Made by a program: the position numbers and the translations under genes | Notes under the pieces: generated by a model | What the model was told of the DNA's origin: nothing | Database searches by the model: none | Seen by the model: only the letters and a program-made list of their open reading frames with translations | Shown here: positions 62,254 to 64,000 of the stretch, in pieces | Layout: every line of letters starts with the position of its first letter | Position numbering within the stretch: position 1 is the first letter of the stretch | Assembly (NCBI GenBank): GCA_964555585.1 | Contig: CAZKSN010000005.1 | Coordinates: 1 to 64,000 of the forward strand | DNA: 64,000 nucleotides | Reading direction: 5' to 3' | From: CAZKSN01 sp964555585 | GTDB lineage: Bacteria > Bacillota_I > Bacilli_A > RF39 > UBA660

Positions 62254-63804
62254 TTATTCAATTAATTTGGCATGAAGCACTAATCTGTCATTATAACTTA
62301 CACAGGTTGACAGTGTAAGTATTTTATCTCCATAATCAATAGAAACTTTAAAATTATACACACTTCTATTAGTTATTAGGTTTATAAATTCATCAAATTC
62401 CTGTTTATTTTGAAATTCTGTTTTCAGATAGTCTATTGTATATTCAACTCTGTATATTGAAAACACCTGCCAGTTCATGTTTTTATTTAAAGTATTAAAT
62501 TTAACTGTTAAATTTTCCTTATTAGTATACCAGTCACTATAAATGACATTGTCAAGTGAGCCGAACATTGTATTGTCTTTCAGTCTGTGTCCAAATATTA
62601 TTGTATTGTCATCCAATTCAGCTGTACTGTTTCTGTAATCCATAAACACCCACCCACTTGATGTTTTGGTCTTATAAAAATTTCTATGTAAATAGTAGTC
62701 ATTGTCACTGTGCTGCACTATCGGATAATTTATATTTGTATTATTCACTGTAAGCCATCCCACAGTTTCATCATTAATCTCCAGTAAAGTGGAAAACACC
62801 TCTTTTAATGAATGAGCTTCATCAGTTATTTCATTTTCATCTTCTGTCTCCAGAGGAACATTGTTTATCTCCTCATTTAACTTATCTATATTACTCTTAG
62901 AAATATAAAAGTAAAACTCCTGAAAGAAAACTGCTATTATACATATGTAGGCTACTATAAAGAAGATTATTTTAAGGTTATTGAATGATAACTGCTTAAA
63001 TAAATTATTTCTAATATATTTATTAGAATAAATAATTTTAATCTCTCCATACATTTTCTTATAATATTCTCTGTTAATATCCTTTAAATTTTTAAAAATG
63101 GATTTAATATACTCTTCATCATAGTTATCCTGATGCAGATATATATTAATGTACTGTCTGTTATATTCCCTTAATATATTTATAATCTTTTCAATAAATT
63201 TTTCATTGAAGCTATATAAGTGTATACTTCTTAAATTCTTATTTATCTTTATGAATTCTTCAAAATCCTTCAATTCCCGACTACCATCTGTTTTTAAAAC
63301 AACACTTTCTTTAAAATATAAGGTATCATAATCAAAGCAGTCTATACTTAAAAGAAAGTCTTCAGACAGTTCTTTTTTTAATCTTAAATTTATTTGAATG
63401 TTTCTTCTACTGAACTTATTCAAATAAACAGGTGGCATGTAGTAACAACTAATATATTTCAATCTTTTATTTGTCAGGATTCTTTCATATTGATTGAAAC
63501 TTAAAGCTGTATCTACCAATATGTGAAAATATGGAACTCTCAGAATATTATAAACATTGATCACCAGATCTATTAATTCATTGTTTTCAACGATTATCTT
63601 ATTAATTTTATTTTTTCTTGCAACTTCCAGTAATATTTTATAAATTGAATTTATTTTTCTTTTAAAATACTTATAATCATAATAAAAAATATTTGAAAAA
63701 GGAAAATTTTTATTTATTACTTCTTTTTCATTTTGATTAAGTTCATCTCTCATAGAAAATACAAGTTCACTATTTGAATAATAAATCAAAACATATTTTT
63801 TCAT
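62254..63804 (-). CDS. Class B-type sortase with a large N-terminal cytoplasmic domain
   Basis: 516 aa. The C-terminal region (about 325-516) is a sortase: His406 in FGHRL, Cys501 in LSTC and Arg507 in NDRLVLHAKL form the catalytic triad, and the length and VGWLTV ... YPIVQ layout fit class B. One transmembrane helix lies near residues 278-300. The 275 residues before it are predicted cytoplasmic, with no domain I recognise and a weak alpha/beta pattern (IIVENNELIDLVIN, IDCFDYDTLYF). Sortases normally have only a few residues inside. The start is ATG 63804 with AGTAGGT upstream; 11 further codons are open upstream without a site. Confidence 0.87.
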   Translation of the reverse strand: MKKYVLIYYSNSELVFSMRDELNQNEKEVINKNFPFSNIFYYDYKYFKRKINSIYKILLEVARKNKINKIIVENNELIDLVINVYNILRVPYFHILVDTALSFNQYERILTNKRLKYISCYYMPPVYLNKFSRRNIQINLRLKKELSEDFLLSIDCFDYDTLYFKESVVLKTDGSRELKDFEEFIKINKNLRSIHLYSFNEKFIEKIINILREYNRQYINIYLHQDNYDEEYIKSIFKNLKDINREYYKKMYGEIKIIYSNKYIRNNLFKQLSFNNLKIIFFIVAYICIIAVFFQEFYFYISKSNIDKLNEEINNVPLETEDENEITDEAHSLKEVFSTLLEINDETVGWLTVNNTNINYPIVQHSDNDYYLHRNFYKTKTSSGWVFMDYRNSTAELDDNTIIFGHRLKDNTMFGSLDNVIYSDWYTNKENLTVKFNTLNKNMNWQVFSIYRVEYTIDYLKTEFQNKQEFDEFINLITNRSVYNFKVSIDYGDKILTLSTCVSYNDRLVLHAKLIE

Positions 63805-63822
63805 ATATTGACCTACTTTACT

Positions 63823-63828
63823 ATTATA
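63823..63828 (-). promoter_or_regulatory. Possible -10 element of the sortase/SPOUT unit
   Basis: TATAAT on the minus strand, about 20 bases before ATG 63804. No TGN extension or clear -35 element. Confidence 0.45.
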
Positions 63829-63941
63829 TTTTATCATTTTTCAATGACATATAAAATAAAAAAATAAGTCATTTTACATTGTTTTATTATTTATTTATTA
63901 AATTATTTATGTTATTATATATTTATGATACGGAGGCTATC

Positions 63942-64000
63942 ATGAAGTTAGAATTAAGAAATAAATTTTATAAATTATCCACTATAATACTTACCTTTTT
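63942..64000 (+). CDS. 5' end of a gene cut by the window edge
   Basis: Nineteen codons from ATG 63942 (MKLELRNKFYKLSTIILTF ...), preceded by GGAGG five bases upstream. A basic start and then a hydrophobic run suggest a signal peptide or first membrane segment. The rest lies outside the window, so no function can be given. It is divergent from the sortase gene; TATGAT at 63924-63929 may be its -10. Confidence 0.6.
   Translation, partial: MKLELRNKFYKLSTIILTF

Overview
The window is 64 kb of very A+T-rich bacterial chromosome. It reads as an anaerobic, low-GC Gram-positive organism of the Bacillota. Supporting signs are pyruvate:ferredoxin oxidoreductase, an oxygen-independent class III ribonucleotide reductase with its activase, teichoic-acid genes, a class B sortase, an LCP ligase, an LTA-synthase-like enzyme, and a recurring extended -10 promoter of the form TGNTATAAT. 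TGA serves as a stop codon (for example the ends of the genes at 11408-11650 and 28685-30073), so a Mycoplasma-type code is not in use. An uncultured gut Bacilli lineage (RF39-like) would fit, but that placement is inference. I found no rRNA, tRNA, IS element, prophage or CRISPR array. No gene-free stretch exceeds 300 bases; the longest are 9423-9624, 57012-57192 and 26342-26492, and all hold promoters or terminators.

Layout. (1) 1-6286: an orphan gene, then nifJ preceded by an alpha/beta hydrolase and a HAD phosphatase, then a divergent metallophosphoesterase. (2) 6303-26341: a cell-surface polymer island. On the minus strand a fused glycerol-3-phosphate cytidylyltransferase/glycerophosphotransferase is followed by the ABC exporter TagG/TagH. 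Facing it, a strong promoter (TTGACA-17-TATACT) drives eight plus-strand genes: FkbH-like, acyl carrier protein, MaoC-like, MBOAT, SGNH/DltD-like, aldo/keto reductase and a split transketolase. Converging on these is a minus-strand operon with a GT2-glycerophosphotransferase fusion, a pyruvyltransferase-FrhB fusion, another glycerophosphotransferase and acpS. Upstream of that operon lie gpsA and tagO.

(3) 26493-30690: a secreted glucosaminidase ending in a dockerin, followed by a membrane-anchored protein that starts with a cohesin-like domain, then a small anchored protein. (4) 30715-39995: zinc-ribbon membrane proteins (one PrsW-like), an LCP protein with a PASTA domain, an LtaS-like synthase, a YihY/BrkB protein, and a sensor with two solute-binding-like domains and a degenerate GGDEF domain. 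(5) 40047-51101: ligA, a HipA-like protein, a flavoprotein, pcrA, and nrdR-nrdD-nrdG. NrdD is interrupted by a 406-residue LAGLIDADG intein, and two NrdR-box-like palindromes sit at the operon promoter. (6) 51237-64000: an orphan, a four-gene surface operon with its own SipW-type signal peptidase, a lipoprotein, a paralogue of one surface protein, a HelD-like helicase, an SPOUT methyltransferase, a sortase with a large novel N-terminal region, and the first codons of a plus-strand gene.

How the genes fit together. GpsA makes glycerol-3-phosphate, the fused cytidylyltransferase makes CDP-glycerol, TagO starts the lipid-linked polymer, the glycerophosphotransferases extend it, TagGH exports it and an LCP protein could attach it to peptidoglycan. 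The FkbH/ACP/MBOAT/SGNH set is composed like the Dlt D-alanylation system, but with FkbH (a glyceryl-loading family) in place of DltA. I read it as a candidate system for esterifying the surface polymer with a three-carbon acid. AcpS, needed to activate the carrier protein, is encoded 10 bases beyond the end of that operon on the opposite strand.
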